This document shows positions 1 to 8,085 of a stretch of DNA of 64,000 bases, piece by piece; within the stretch, counting starts at the first letter, position 1; every line of letters begins with the position of its first letter. The notes beneath the pieces are model-generated. The model searched no databases. It was not told where the DNA came from and saw only the letters and a program-made list of their open reading frames with translations. This DNA comes from Rhodobacterales bacterium (GTDB lineage Bacteria > Pseudomonadota > Alphaproteobacteria > Rhodobacterales > Rhodobacteraceae). Where the stretch lies: the NCBI GenBank assembly GCA_002746935.1, contig PDRW01000022.1, positions 62,001 to 126,000 of the forward strand. The letters run 5' to 3'. Both the position numbers and the translations under genes were made by a program.

Positions 1-185
1 CCCGGCCGCAGCTTCAGGTGCATATCGGGGCCGGGCTGAATGTGGGGCTGTCGCAGGAGGAAATTACTGAGATCCTGATGCAGATGGCCGTCTATGCGGG
101 GTTTCCGGCAGCTTTGAACGGGCTGTTTGCTGCAAAGGAGGTTTACGCAGCACGTGGTCTGGACAAGGCGACAAGCGAAACATGA
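1..185 (+). CDS. Carboxymuconolactone decarboxylase family protein, C-terminal part
   Basis: Only the last 60 codons are present, read in frame 3 and ending at TGA 183-185; the gene begins before the window. The visible sequence matches the end of the carboxymuconolactone decarboxylase / AhpD-like fold: a helix with [19 protein letters not shown] followed by [18 protein letters not shown]. This is the typical C-terminal helical hairpin of PcaC-type enzymes. True PcaC acts on 4-carboxymuconolactone in protocatechuate degradation, but many small relatives have other or unknown roles. With the N-terminus and active-site part missing, the substrate cannot be assigned. No catabolic neighbour is visible downstream. 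Confidence 0.75.
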   Translation, partial: RPQLQVHIGAGLNVGLSQEEITEILMQMAVYAGFPAALNGLFAAKEVYAARGLDKATSET

Positions 186-460
186 GACCAGGCCGCCGTA
201 CAGATACCCGCAAGGATGTGGCGCTTGCCGACCCCGATCTGCTTTGCCATTGCCCGACAGGCGGGTGCCCGCATCTGCCGGAAAAGGTGCCATTGCTGCC
301 GGGGTTGCCGGCTGCCCCGACGGTCGGCGTGATGCAACGGTCTTCCTGCCGGCCATCCTCTCGCAACATTGTGGGGCGCATCCCAGACCATGCCGCGCCT
401 GCGTGACCTTTGCTTCAGGCCGGGGTACGATACCGGCGTCAGGCCGAGAGGACGCTTCCG

Positions 461-1213
461 TTGCAACGCTTCATCACGACAGCTGCGGTCATGCTGGGTG
501 CTTTCGCGCTTGGCATTCTCCTTGTGATCGGCTGGGCGGTGCTGGTGACGGAGGCGGCGGATCTGGCCGACCGTTTCCGGCGTGCGCGCTGCCACTGGGA
601 GGAGACCCTGCCGGTCACGATCGCCGGAAACCGGTTCGTGATCGCCGCGACCCCCCGGGTGATGCTTCACGCCGGAGACCGCTGGATCGGCGGCGAAGAG
701 GTGAGCGGCTATCGTCAGCGGGAGCAGCGTTTTGGCTTTTGTCTCAATGGCTTGCCGCAAGGCCCGCTGCCGGTTCAGGCGATAACCGTCGGGTTCGATA
801 CCGCCCGCGGTTTTGCCACCCGTGCGGGCCTCCCGGAGGTGGAGGGGCCTTTGATCGAGATCGGTGCGCCGGAGCTTTTCCTGCCTGACGCGCCACCTCC
901 GCTTGGCCGCTCGACCGAACTTCTGGTCTATCACCGCAACGAGGACTTCGGCTGGCCGCGGATGGTGACCGAAGGGATTGGCCGCGACGGGTTCCGCATC
1001 GGGGCCACCTGCCGCAATGCTTCGATGAGCGAATGGCTCTGCGATGTCAGCGTCCACGATACCCGCGCCAATCTCAGTTACCGCTTCGAACGTCTGGTCG
1101 TGGAGGCCGCGGGTTTCCACGGACGGCCGATGCCGACAGCCTTCAGCAACGTTGCCCGCGGGATGCGCGCGCTGGGCGAAATGCTGAAGGCGGATGCGGT
1201 GGCCGTGCAGTAA
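461..1213 (+). CDS. Unknown membrane-anchored protein
   Basis: I do not recognise this protein. The TTG start at 461 follows a GAGAGGA ribosome site 8 bases upstream; an in-frame TTG at 410 has no such site. The product is 250 aa. Residues about 4-28 form one hydrophobic segment (AVMLGAFALGILLVIGWAVLV), suggesting a signal anchor with a soluble domain of about 220 residues outside the cytoplasm. Two cysteine pairs in that domain (around RCHWEE, and CRNASMSEWLC further on) could form disulfides. There is no obvious catalytic motif. It stands alone between the decarboxylase tail and a long non-coding stretch. The opposite strand is also open here, but its product is arginine/proline-rich shadow sequence. 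Confidence 0.6.
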   Translation: MQRFITTAAVMLGAFALGILLVIGWAVLVTEAADLADRFRRARCHWEETLPVTIAGNRFVIAATPRVMLHAGDRWIGGEEVSGYRQREQRFGFCLNGLPQGPLPVQAITVGFDTARGFATRAGLPEVEGPLIEIGAPELFLPDAPPPLGRSTELLVYHRNEDFGWPRMVTEGIGRDGFRIGATCRNASMSEWLCDVSVHDTRANLSYRFERLVVEAAGFHGRPMPTAFSNVARGMRALGEMLKADAVAVQ

Positions 1214-1738
1214 GGCCGGCCTCTCAGGGGAGCGGACAGGGATATGCAGGCGACGGCGATTGTCGTGCACCGCCCGACGCAGGCCCTCGCAGGAAGGGGC
1301 CGTTCTCACAGATTCTGGCGGCTGCTTCGCAAAGATGAGAGCGGAAACCGACAGATCTGACTTGAAATTCTCTGCCTCTCAATCATCATCGCGCTGATTT
1401 CGAACGCGAATTTCAATCCTCAACGGTGCAAGTGAAGTGGACTTCGTTCGAGAGCGCAGGCTTGCCTGCTGTGAACCACGAAGTGGTAGGCTGTGCATCC
1501 TCTGGCACTGCGTGTCGGTTATTGACGGCCTCATCTCCGGCAGCTGTATATCCGGCGCGAAAACGCCGGAACCAGATGCCCCGCAGGTGCGTTTCGAAAA
1601 GCCGCGCCGCTTTGTCCATTTGTCCGGAAGTCCATTAGTCCGGAATTCCGGACTAATGGACTTCGGAGACCGGAAATTCTCATTCAATGCCAAATCGTTA
1701 TACGGTTTTCAAAACATGAATCCCGTGCCGCGCGCCGC
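1214..1738. other. Hairpin-rich non-coding stretch
   Basis: These 525 bases hold no convincing gene: the small open frames have biased shadow-like composition and no ribosome sites. The stretch is less GC-rich than its flanks and dense in inverted repeats. Visible are GCAGGC/GCCTGC at 1456-1469, ACCAC/GTGGT near 1476, TCCGGCG/CGCCGGA at 1551-1570, and the large palindrome at 1627-1664. It lies between the end of the unknown membrane gene and the end of zapE, so it may include terminators for both. The density of dyads is more than that needs. A decayed mobile element or a small RNA are alternatives. Confidence 0.5.
1614..1664. repeat. 38-bp perfect palindrome built from a triplicated 16-mer
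   Basis: A 16-base unit GTCCATTWGTCCGGAA occurs twice in direct orientation (1614-1629 and 1630-1645, one mismatch) and once inverted (1646-1661). The second and third copies abut with no spacer. Together with three flanking bases on each side they make a perfect 38-bp palindrome (1627-1664), which continues for three more pairs after a one-base bulge. Such a no-loop cruciform is unusual in this genome background. It could be a protein-binding site, a remnant end of a mobile element, or a bidirectional terminator without a T-run. Confidence 0.85.
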
Positions 1739-2821
1739 TCAGCTTCCCCAATCCGCCGCCTGCATTTCCCGCAACCGCGAGGCGGTGCGTTCGAATTCGA
1801 AACTGCCCTCGCCCTCGACGTAGAGATATTCAGGCTCCGTCGCCGCCGAGGCAATCAGCTTCACATGCGCCTCGTAGAGCGCATCGACCAGAGTCACGAA
1901 CCGCCGCGCCTCGCTGAAATTGCTGCGTCCGAGCTGGGGGATGTTTTCGACGATCAACACCCGCACCGCTTCTGCGATCGCAAGATAATCGCCGGGGCCG
2001 AGGGGTTGGGCGCACAGGTCGTGGAAGCTCGCCCGCGCCACGCCCGACACGACCTCCGGCAACACCACGTCGCGCCCCTTTACCCGCAACACCATCTCCT
2101 CCGCCTTCTGGCCGACCAGGAACCCCTGCCAGATCGCTTCGATCCCGTCGCGCGCGGTCGGTCCGAGCGGGGTGAAATAGCTCTGTGTCGCCACCAGCCG
2201 GTCGAGCCGGTAGTCGGTCGGGCTGACCAGCTCATGCACCACCAGTTTTTCGCCGAGCATGTCGATGAAGGGCAAGAACAACTGGCGGTTGAGGCCATCC
2301 TTGTAGAGATCCTTCGGCGGCCGGTTCGACGTGGTCACCACCACCACATTGGCGGCGAACAGCTTTTCGAACAGCCGCCCGACGATCATCGCATCGGTGA
2401 TGTCGGTGATCTGCATTTCGTCGAGCGCCAGCAGGCGGAGGTTGTCGGTCAGCGCCTTCGCGACCGGCTCCAGCGCATCCGCCGCGCCGGCCTCGCGTGC
2501 CCGGTGCATGCCCTCGTGCACCTCCTGCATGAAGGCATGGAAATGCACCCGCCGTTTGCGCGCGATGCCGAGATGGCCGACGAAAAGGTCCATCAGCATC
2601 GACTTGCCACGGCCGACGCCGCCCCAGAGGTAGAGCCCCATCGGCACGTCCTCGGGCTTGTGAAACAGCCCACCGAGAATGCCGCGGCGTTTGAGATGGG
2701 TGGATTCGAGGTGATGCCGGATGTCTTCGAGCATCGGCAAGACGATGATTTGCGCCGGATCGGGGCTCAGCTGCCCCTCGGCGACACGGCGGTTGTAGAT
2801 GTCCTGAAGCGTGTCGGTCAT
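1739..2821 (-). CDS. zapE: ZapE/AFG1-type cell division ATPase
   Basis: The 360-aa product is an AFG1-like AAA+ ATPase. Walker A is GGVGRGKS at residues 67-74, Walker B is LLALDEMQ at about 130-137, and a sensor-1-like TTSNRPP follows near residue 167. In Escherichia coli, ZapE is a Z-ring-associated ATPase; mitochondrial AFG1 takes part in protein turnover. I chose the ATG at 2819-2821 because the family starts with a short MTDTLQDIYNRRV-like helix; a longer in-frame extension upstream is proline/arginine-rich and unlikely to be coding. Length fits the family. The Lrp-type regulator gene upstream is on the same strand, 38 bases away. Confidence 0.9.
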   Translation of the reverse strand: MTDTLQDIYNRRVAEGQLSPDPAQIIVLPMLEDIRHHLESTHLKRRGILGGLFHKPEDVPMGLYLWGGVGRGKSMLMDLFVGHLGIARKRRVHFHAFMQEVHEGMHRAREAGAADALEPVAKALTDNLRLLALDEMQITDITDAMIVGRLFEKLFAANVVVVTTSNRPPKDLYKDGLNRQLFLPFIDMLGEKLVVHELVSPTDYRLDRLVATQSYFTPLGPTARDGIEAIWQGFLVGQKAEEMVLRVKGRDVVLPEVVSGVARASFHDLCAQPLGPGDYLAIAEAVRVLIVENIPQLGRSNFSEARRFVTLVDALYEAHVKLIASAATEPEYLYVEGEGSFEFERTASRLREMQAADWGS

Positions 2822-2859
2822 GGGGTTTGCATACCCGCCCGCCGCGGCGTTGAGAAGGG

Positions 2860-3318
2860 TCAAACCGGCAGCGCCGTGGTCTTGAACACCGTCCGGAGCG
2901 CGAAGCTCGACTGCATTCCCTGCACGCCGGGGAGACGCGCCAGCTTGCGGCGGTGGATGCGGGCGAAATCCTCGGTGTCTTCGGCGACCACCTTGAGGAG
3001 GTAGTCCGATTTGCCTGCCATCAGGTGGCATTCCAGCACCTCCGGCACCAGCGCCACCTCGCGTTCGAAAGCGTCGAGCACCTCATCGGCCTGACCGGCG
3101 AGGGCAATCTCGACGAACACCGTGGTGGCCTTGCCCACCCGTTTCGGGTCGCACATTGCCACATAGCCGCGGATGTAGCCCTCCTGCTCCAGCCGTTGCA
3201 CCCGCCGGTGACAGGCCGACGGCGAGAGGTTGATGCGGTCGCTGAGGTCGGCGTTGGAAATGCGGCCATTGGCCTGCAATACGGTCAGAATCCGACGATC
3301 CGTGCTGTCGAGCGCCAT
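2860..3318 (-). CDS. Lrp/AsnC family transcriptional regulator
   Basis: The 152-aa protein has the standard Lrp/AsnC layout. An N-terminal helix-turn-helix (about residues 1-62, beginning LDSTDRRILTVLQANGRIS and including LSPSACHRRVQRLEQEG) is followed by a C-terminal RAM ligand-binding domain (about 67-145). The start at 3316-3318 gives the usual family length; upstream in-frame codons overlap the divergent promoter region. It is divergent from alanine dehydrogenase, with 133 bases between the starts. This arrangement is seen for AldR-type regulators that activate ald in response to alanine. Its role as the ald regulator is inferred from position. Confidence 0.9.
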   Translation of the reverse strand: MALDSTDRRILTVLQANGRISNADLSDRINLSPSACHRRVQRLEQEGYIRGYVAMCDPKRVGKATTVFVEIALAGQADEVLDAFEREVALVPEVLECHLMAGKSDYLLKVVAEDTEDFARIHRRKLARLPGVQGMQSSFALRTVFKTTALPV

Positions 3319-3451
3319 TTGGGTGAAGATCCTTGCGTGTTTTCTGGATTTAGCCGCAGTTTCTCCCATCAATCCAGCCCGGGGCAAGGAAAATGCGAAT
3401 CCATTCGCGCCCCATACCCGGCAAGCTCTCCCCCGAAAGGGAGGACAGAAC

Positions 3452-4570
3452 ATGCTCATCGGCTGCCCGAAGGAAATCAAACCGCAGGAATTCCGTGCCG
3501 GGTTGACCCCACGTGCCGCGGCGGAAGCAATCGCGCACGGGCATCGGGTGGCGATCGAGACCGGCGCCGGGGTGGGGGCTGGGTTCCCCGACGAGGATTA
3601 CACCGATGTTGGCGCCGAGATCGTCGGCACCGCAGCGGAGATCTTCGCCCGCGCCGATCTGGTGGTGAAGGTGAAGGAGCCCCAGGCGGTCGAACGGGCG
3701 ATGCTGCGCGAGGGCCAGATGCTGTTTGCCTATCTCCATCTTGCGCCTGACCGGGACCAGACCCGGGAGCTCCTTGAGAGCGGGGTCACCGCGATCGCCT
3801 ATGAGACCGTCACCGATGCTGCCGGTCACTTGCCGCTGCTGGCGCCGATGTCGGAAGTGGCGGGCAAACTGGCGCCGCAGACCGGGGCCTGGACGCTTCA
3901 GAAGGCCAATGGTGGTCGTGGTGTACTGCTTGGCGGTGTGCCTGGCGTGGCGCCTGCGGAGGTGGTGGTGATCGGCGGTGGGGTGGCTGGCACGCAAGCC
4001 GCGCGGATCGCCGCGGGCATGGGCGCCGATGTGACCGTGCTCGACACCTCGCTGCCGCGTCTGCGTCAGCTTGACGATTTCTTCCGCCACGAGTTTCGCA
4101 CCGACTATGCCTCCCCCGCATGGACGGCCGAAAGCGTGGCGCGGGCCGATATGGTGATCGGTGCGGTGCTGGTGCCGGGTGCGACCACGCCCCGGGTGGT
4201 GACCCGCGACATGCTCGCGACCATGAAGCCGGGCTCGGCGCTGGTTGATGTTGCCATCGACCAGGGGGGGTGTTTCGAAACCTCCCGTGCGACCACGCAT
4301 GAAAATCCGGTCTACGAGGAAGAGGGGATCATGCATTATTGCGTGGCCAACATGCCCGGCGCGGTGCCGCGCAGTTCCACCCTGGCGCTTGCCAATGCGA
4401 CGCTGCCCTTCCTGCTGGCGCTGGCTGACAAGGGCTGGCGCCAGGCTTGCTCGGACGATCCCCACCTGCTCAACGGGCTCAGCATCCACGCAGGCCACCT
4501 GACCTGTGCTCCGGTCGGCATCGCGCAGGAGATCGACGTGTTGAGCCCGGCGCTTGCACTGAAGATCTGA
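3452..4570 (+). CDS. ald: Alanine dehydrogenase
   Basis: NAD-dependent L-alanine dehydrogenase, converting alanine to pyruvate and ammonium. The 372-aa length is typical. Residues known from the Mycobacterium enzyme are at matching positions: Arg15 (EFRAGL), Lys75 (VVKVKEP), His96 (YLHLAP), Asp198 at the end of the nucleotide-binding strand, and Asp270 in DVAIDQGG. The Rossmann motif is [14 protein letters not shown] at about 171-184. ATG 3452 follows the ribosome site GGGAGGA. The divergent Lrp/AsnC gene is its likely regulator. About 330 non-coding bases follow the stop. Confidence 0.96.
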   Translation: MLIGCPKEIKPQEFRAGLTPRAAAEAIAHGHRVAIETGAGVGAGFPDEDYTDVGAEIVGTAAEIFARADLVVKVKEPQAVERAMLREGQMLFAYLHLAPDRDQTRELLESGVTAIAYETVTDAAGHLPLLAPMSEVAGKLAPQTGAWTLQKANGGRGVLLGGVPGVAPAEVVVIGGGVAGTQAARIAAGMGADVTVLDTSLPRLRQLDDFFRHEFRTDYASPAWTAESVARADMVIGAVLVPGATTPRVVTRDMLATMKPGSALVDVAIDQGGCFETSRATTHENPVYEEEGIMHYCVANMPGAVPRSSTLALANATLPFLLALADKGWRQACSDDPHLLNGLSIHAGHLTCAPVGIAQEIDVLSPALALKI

Positions 4571-4906
4571 CATTGGAAAGGGCGGTATTCAGGCCCTATC
4601 GGGGCGCAATCCATACCCGCCGGCAGATGGGTGGGGGTGTCGGAACGGGGTTTCGGGAAACCGGCCGGAAACACCCTCTCTCTCCGTCAGAGGGGGGCTG
4701 AAGGTTACTTGATTCCCCGGCCTCCATGATGGAATGTGCCGCGAGCGGAAACGACAAAGAGACGGATCGGGCGGACGAGCCGGCGCAGCAGGAAGCTGCG
4801 GGAGGGGTCACGGGGCCCCGTGAGCAAAGCCGGGTCATTTCCGGCTCGCCCGGATGTTCCGGCCGCTCGCGGTTTCCGGATGCGGCTCAAGGATTGCGGT
4901 CAGAAC
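4571..4906. other. Non-coding stretch between ald and the flippase gene
   Basis: No gene is visible in these 336 bases. The longest reading frame runs into the flippase gene but its extra N-terminal 57 codons are arginine-rich and lack a ribosome site. A perfect 14-bp palindrome, CACGGGGCCCCGTG, lies at 4809-4822, about 85 bases before the flippase start, and could be an operator or part of a leader hairpin. An ald terminator with a clear T-run was not found. Confidence 0.5.
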
Positions 4907-6277
4907 ATGTCTTCTCAAACCCAGCCCGATCTGCGGGCCATCATTCTGCGATCTGTCGGTGGCGGAACCGGCATTCACGCCATTGGGGCGTTTCTCGGCT
5001 TTCTTGTCGGCATCCAGTTGGCGCGCGGTCTCGGCGCTGACGGCTACGGCGTCTACGGCTCGGCGGTTGCGGTCGCGCGTCTGGGTGCGACCGGGGCATC
5101 CGGCGGGCTGAATGTGCTTTCGATGCGCGATGTTTCCGTATCTCTCGCCAGTTCCGACGTGGCGCGGGTCAGGCGGTTTCTGCTCTGGTCAACACGCCAC
5201 ATCGCGGTGTTTGCATTTCCCATTTCGATCCTCGCGGCGCTGGTGTTGCGGTGGGTGATCGGCACCGGGGCGGATGTGGCCGTCGCCGCGGCCGTTCTGG
5301 TCTGGATGCTCGCGGTGATTACGGCGCTGGGCGGCTTTTTGCGCGGGTTCGGGAGTATCCTCCTCGGTATGGCGATAGAGGCTGCAATCCGCCCGGCGGC
5401 CTTTTCGGTGCTGTTGTTTCTTGCCGCGATCCTCGCATTTTCGCTGACGCCGGCTGCCGCCCTCTGGCTGACTGTCGTGGCGCTGGGCCTGGCAATGGCC
5501 TTCAGCCTTCGCAAGGTCGGGTCGGTTCTGCGCCAGGCGCCAACCCCGGCTGTTGCCGGTGAGGCAAGGCGGTGGTTCAACGCGACACTGGCCATGCGCC
5601 TCACCGTGATCCTGGCCGTGGTCGGGGTTACCGGCCCGCTGATCCTCGTTGGTGCTCTGAGTTCCATGGCAGAGGCGGGAACGTTCAGGCTGGCCGTCTC
5701 GATAACCACCCTTGGCGGAATGCTTGGGTCGGTGACCCACCAGGCGTTTACGCCGCTGTTCACCCGGATGCACGCGCAAGGCGAGGTTGACAGGATGCGC
5801 AAGCTCGCCGCCATTTCGGTACTGGTCATGGCAATACCTCCAGCCATGCTGTTCGGGCTGACGCTGGCTTTCGGAGACTGGGCGATCGGCGGGGTGTTTG
5901 GTGAGGAGTTCGTGCCTGCAACCGTCCCGACGGCGATCCTGTTCGTATCGGCTCTGTTCTATGCCCTGGGGGGGGTCTCGCAGTCGGTCCTTCAGATTCA
6001 GCACGCGGAAAATGCCGTAAATATCGCTTCCACCACTTCGGTCGCGGTCACACTGCTGCTGTGCCTTGTGCTGATCCCGGAATCCGGTCCGGTGGGGGGG
6101 GCACCTGGAGCCGCGATTGCCATCACCGCCGGGATTGCCGTCCGGAGCATCGTGATGTCGGTGCTGTGCTACCGGAAAACCGGAATCGACGCCTCCATCG
6201 TCGGGGCCGTGGCCTTTCTGCCAAGGGCTTTGCGAAAATGGAAAGACAACCGGCTTCCCCCTGCCGCCGGAGACTGA
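4907..6277 (+). CDS. Polysaccharide/oligosaccharide flippase (Wzx-like, MOP superfamily)
   Basis: The 456-aa product is almost entirely hydrophobic, with about 12-14 membrane segments. The N-terminal part (GGGTGIHAIGAFLGFLVG, then ARGLGADGYGVYGSAVA) is the hallmark opening of polysaccharide biosynthesis / lipopolysaccharide flippases of the MOP superfamily. Such proteins flip lipid-linked glycans across the inner membrane. I chose ATG 4907 (MSSQTQPDL) because everything upstream is charged and family-unlike. No glycosyltransferase or other polysaccharide gene is adjacent, so the substrate is unknown. It sits alone at the edge of the flagellar cluster, where motB/flgE-type genes would be expected in related genomes. 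Confidence 0.85.
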   Translation: MSSQTQPDLRAIILRSVGGGTGIHAIGAFLGFLVGIQLARGLGADGYGVYGSAVAVARLGATGASGGLNVLSMRDVSVSLASSDVARVRRFLLWSTRHIAVFAFPISILAALVLRWVIGTGADVAVAAAVLVWMLAVITALGGFLRGFGSILLGMAIEAAIRPAAFSVLLFLAAILAFSLTPAAALWLTVVALGLAMAFSLRKVGSVLRQAPTPAVAGEARRWFNATLAMRLTVILAVVGVTGPLILVGALSSMAEAGTFRLAVSITTLGGMLGSVTHQAFTPLFTRMHAQGEVDRMRKLAAISVLVMAIPPAMLFGLTLAFGDWAIGGVFGEEFVPATVPTAILFVSALFYALGGVSQSVLQIQHAENAVNIASTTSVAVTLLLCLVLIPESGPVGGAPGAAIAITAGIAVRSIVMSVLCYRKTGIDASIVGAVAFLPRALRKWKDNRLPPAAGD

Positions 6278-6395
6278 GGCGGGTTCACCCTCGTGGCGGC
6301 TGCTGCCAATCCCTGTGAAGGAGACCGGAGGGCGCATTGCCTTCCGCCGCGAACCCCCGGAAGGGCAACGAACAGGGGCCGAAGGGCTTGCCGTG

Positions 6396-7151
6396 TCAGA
6401 AGTAACTTCGCACCAAAGCTCCCGAAACAAGGGTCCAGCCGTCGGCAACCACGAAGAACGCGAGCTTGAACGGCAGCGAGACGATCGCGGGCGGGACCAT
6501 CATCATCCCCATGGACATCAGCACCGCCGCAACCACGAGGTCGATGATGAGGAAGGGCAGAAAGATCAGGAAGCCGATCTGGAACGCCCTCGAGATTTCG
6601 CTGAGAAGGAAGGAGGGCACGAGCACCGAGAGCGGCGCGTCGGGGCCGGCGGAGATGGTTTCGGATCCCTCGCGCAGGGACGCGAGCGCGTCGAAGGTTT
6701 CACCGTCGACCCGCGCCGCCATGAAACCGCGAAACGGGACGAGCGCGTTGGAAAACGCCTCTTCAAGCTCCATTTCGCCGTTTGCAAAAGGCTCCGCCCC
6801 GGTTTCCCAGGCCTCGGTGAACACCGGCTCCATCACGAAATAGGTGAGGAACAGAGCGAGCGAGATGATCATCATGTTGGGCGGTGCCTGCTGCAACCCG
6901 ATGGCCTGACGCAGAATTGAAAGTGTGGTGACAATGAACGGAAAGGCGGTGATCATCACCGCAAGCCCCGGCACCAGGCTCAGGAGCGTGATCAGCACGA
7001 TGAGCTGGATCGAGCGGGTTGCCAGGCTGCCGCCGCCCTCGCCGAAAGAGATCGAAATATCCTGTGCCTCTGCCGGCATGGCGAGGCAGAGGAGCACCAG
7101 GGTCAACACTGCCGTGAAAGCGACACCCCGGGGAAGCTGGTGCCTGACCAT
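6396..7151 (-). CDS. fliP: Flagellar export gate protein FliP
   Basis: Core membrane component of the flagellar type III export gate. The 251-aa protein has a cleavable-looking signal (residues 1-29, ending AMPAEA), then a hydrophobic segment and the family motif region FPFIVTTLSILRQAIG..PPNMMIISLALFLTYFVM. A soluble loop and two C-terminal membrane segments (FLIFLPFLIIDLVVAAVLMSMGMMMVPP) follow. Length matches the family. It is the last gene of the operon fliF-fliH-fliN-fliP, 3 bases after fliN. No further flagellar genes follow it in this window. Confidence 0.97.
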   Translation of the reverse strand: MVRHQLPRGVAFTAVLTLVLLCLAMPAEAQDISISFGEGGGSLATRSIQLIVLITLLSLVPGLAVMITAFPFIVTTLSILRQAIGLQQAPPNMMIISLALFLTYFVMEPVFTEAWETGAEPFANGEMELEEAFSNALVPFRGFMAARVDGETFDALASLREGSETISAGPDAPLSVLVPSFLLSEISRAFQIGFLIFLPFLIIDLVVAAVLMSMGMMMVPPAIVSLPFKLAFFVVADGWTLVSGALVRSYF

Positions 7152-7154
7152 GGC

Positions 7155-7445
7155 TCAGAGCCCCGCCTTGAGGTCGGCGACCTCGGTGAGGCGGACGGCC
7201 AGCTGACCGGAGCTGTCACCCTCGATCTCTTCGAGCTCGCCGCGTGCAATCAGCCGGTCGCCGACATAGAGCTCGACCGGATCGGTGACCTTCTTGTCGA
7301 GCGGCAGGACCGAATCGGGTTTCAGCCGCAGCAGATCGCGGATCACCGGCCGGGCGCGGCCGACCGAAATGACAATCTCGATCGGAACCTGGGTGAAGGG
7401 ATTGGCGGCGGTGTCGTCCTCGAGGCCATGGGGGAAATCATCCAT
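7155..7445 (-). CDS. fliN: Flagellar motor switch protein FliN
   Basis: The 96-aa protein is essentially one SpoA/CheC-like domain (about residues 18-92, with VPIEIVISVGRARPVIRDLL and ELYVGDRLIARGELEEIEG). FliN forms the bottom of the C-ring and binds FliH during export. Its start overlaps the 3' end of the fliH-like gene by 8 bases, and fliP follows 3 bases downstream, so translation is probably coupled. Its usual C-ring partners FliM and FliG are not encoded in this window. Confidence 0.95.
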   Translation of the reverse strand: MDDFPHGLEDDTAANPFTQVPIEIVISVGRARPVIRDLLRLKPDSVLPLDKKVTDPVELYVGDRLIARGELEEIEGDSSGQLAVRLTEVADLKAGL

Positions 7446-8085
7446 TGTGGAAAGCCTTTTCGTTGAGTTCGTAAAGCCCGTTGATCGCGGTTCCGATACG
7501 GTCGATCGCGCTGGCGAAGTCGATATGGCGCTCGGTCTTGCCGGACCGCAGGAAGACCTGGCCCGGTGCCAGTGTCGGTTCCTCGACGAGTGTGAAGGGC
7601 ACGGTGCTGCCCTCGCCAAGCAATTGCTCCAGCACCGGCCGGCTTTGCGGCGCGACCACCACCTCGATCGGCGTATCGGCGGCCACGGTGGCAAGAGGCA
7701 GGAGTTCGTCGATGATGGTCTGGCCCAGGGTTTCGGCCACGAGCCTTGGCAGTACCCGCTCGACCATGCCCGACAGAAGCGGCTCCAGCGCCTGCATGAC
7801 GTGGGACCGGGCTTCGTGGAAGGTGAAGCCGAGATCCTGGAGGTTGCGGGCAAACTCGGCGCCGATCCGTCCCTGTTCCTCCGCTTCGGCGCGAACCGCG
7901 TCGTCCCACCCGGCCTTGTAACCCGCCTCGTAGCTCTCAAGCCGGGTCTGTTCCAGCATGTCCCGGGTGATCGCAGGCTCTGGCGGGGTTTCGGATACCA
8001 ACACAGTGGCGGGCTGGCCGGCCTGGGACTGAGGTTCGCCATGGAGCGGCTCGGAGAATTCCTCCAGCAGGAGTTGAAGGCTCAT
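7438..8085 (-). CDS. fliH: FliH-like flagellar export regulator
   Basis: Position between fliF and fliN, plus composition, identify this 215-aa protein as FliH-like, the negative regulator and C-ring adaptor of the FliI ATPase. An N-terminal acidic helix has the GxxxG-like stretch ESYEAGYKAGWDDAV (about residues 51-65), characteristic of FliH. A long helical part and a C-terminal alpha/beta domain follow (about 110-200). The ATG at 8083-8085 overlaps the fliF TGA by one base; a GTG one codon earlier is the alternative. Sequence identity in this family is low, so the call relies partly on synteny. Confidence 0.82.
   Translation of the reverse strand: MSLQLLLEEFSEPLHGEPQSQAGQPATVLVSETPPEPAITRDMLEQTRLESYEAGYKAGWDDAVRAEAEEQGRIGAEFARNLQDLGFTFHEARSHVMQALEPLLSGMVERVLPRLVAETLGQTIIDELLPLATVAADTPIEVVVAPQSRPVLEQLLGEGSTVPFTLVEEPTLAPGQVFLRSGKTERHIDFASAIDRIGTAINGLYELNEKAFHNG

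Noticed and set aside
182-406. A 74-codon frame overlapping the end of the carboxymuconolactone decarboxylase-like gene (ATGA)
   Set aside because: No ribosome site that fits, proline/arginine/cysteine-rich content and no similarity I recognise. The overlap alone is not enough.
143-1309. A 388-codon frame on the minus strand opposite the unknown membrane protein gene
   Set aside because: Composition is arginine/proline-rich without hydrophobic structure, whereas the plus strand has a ribosome site, a membrane segment and balanced composition.
1379-1693. A 104-codon minus-strand frame in the hairpin-rich stretch
   Set aside because: It reads straight through the palindrome and hairpins, has low-complexity Ser/Arg content and no start signal.
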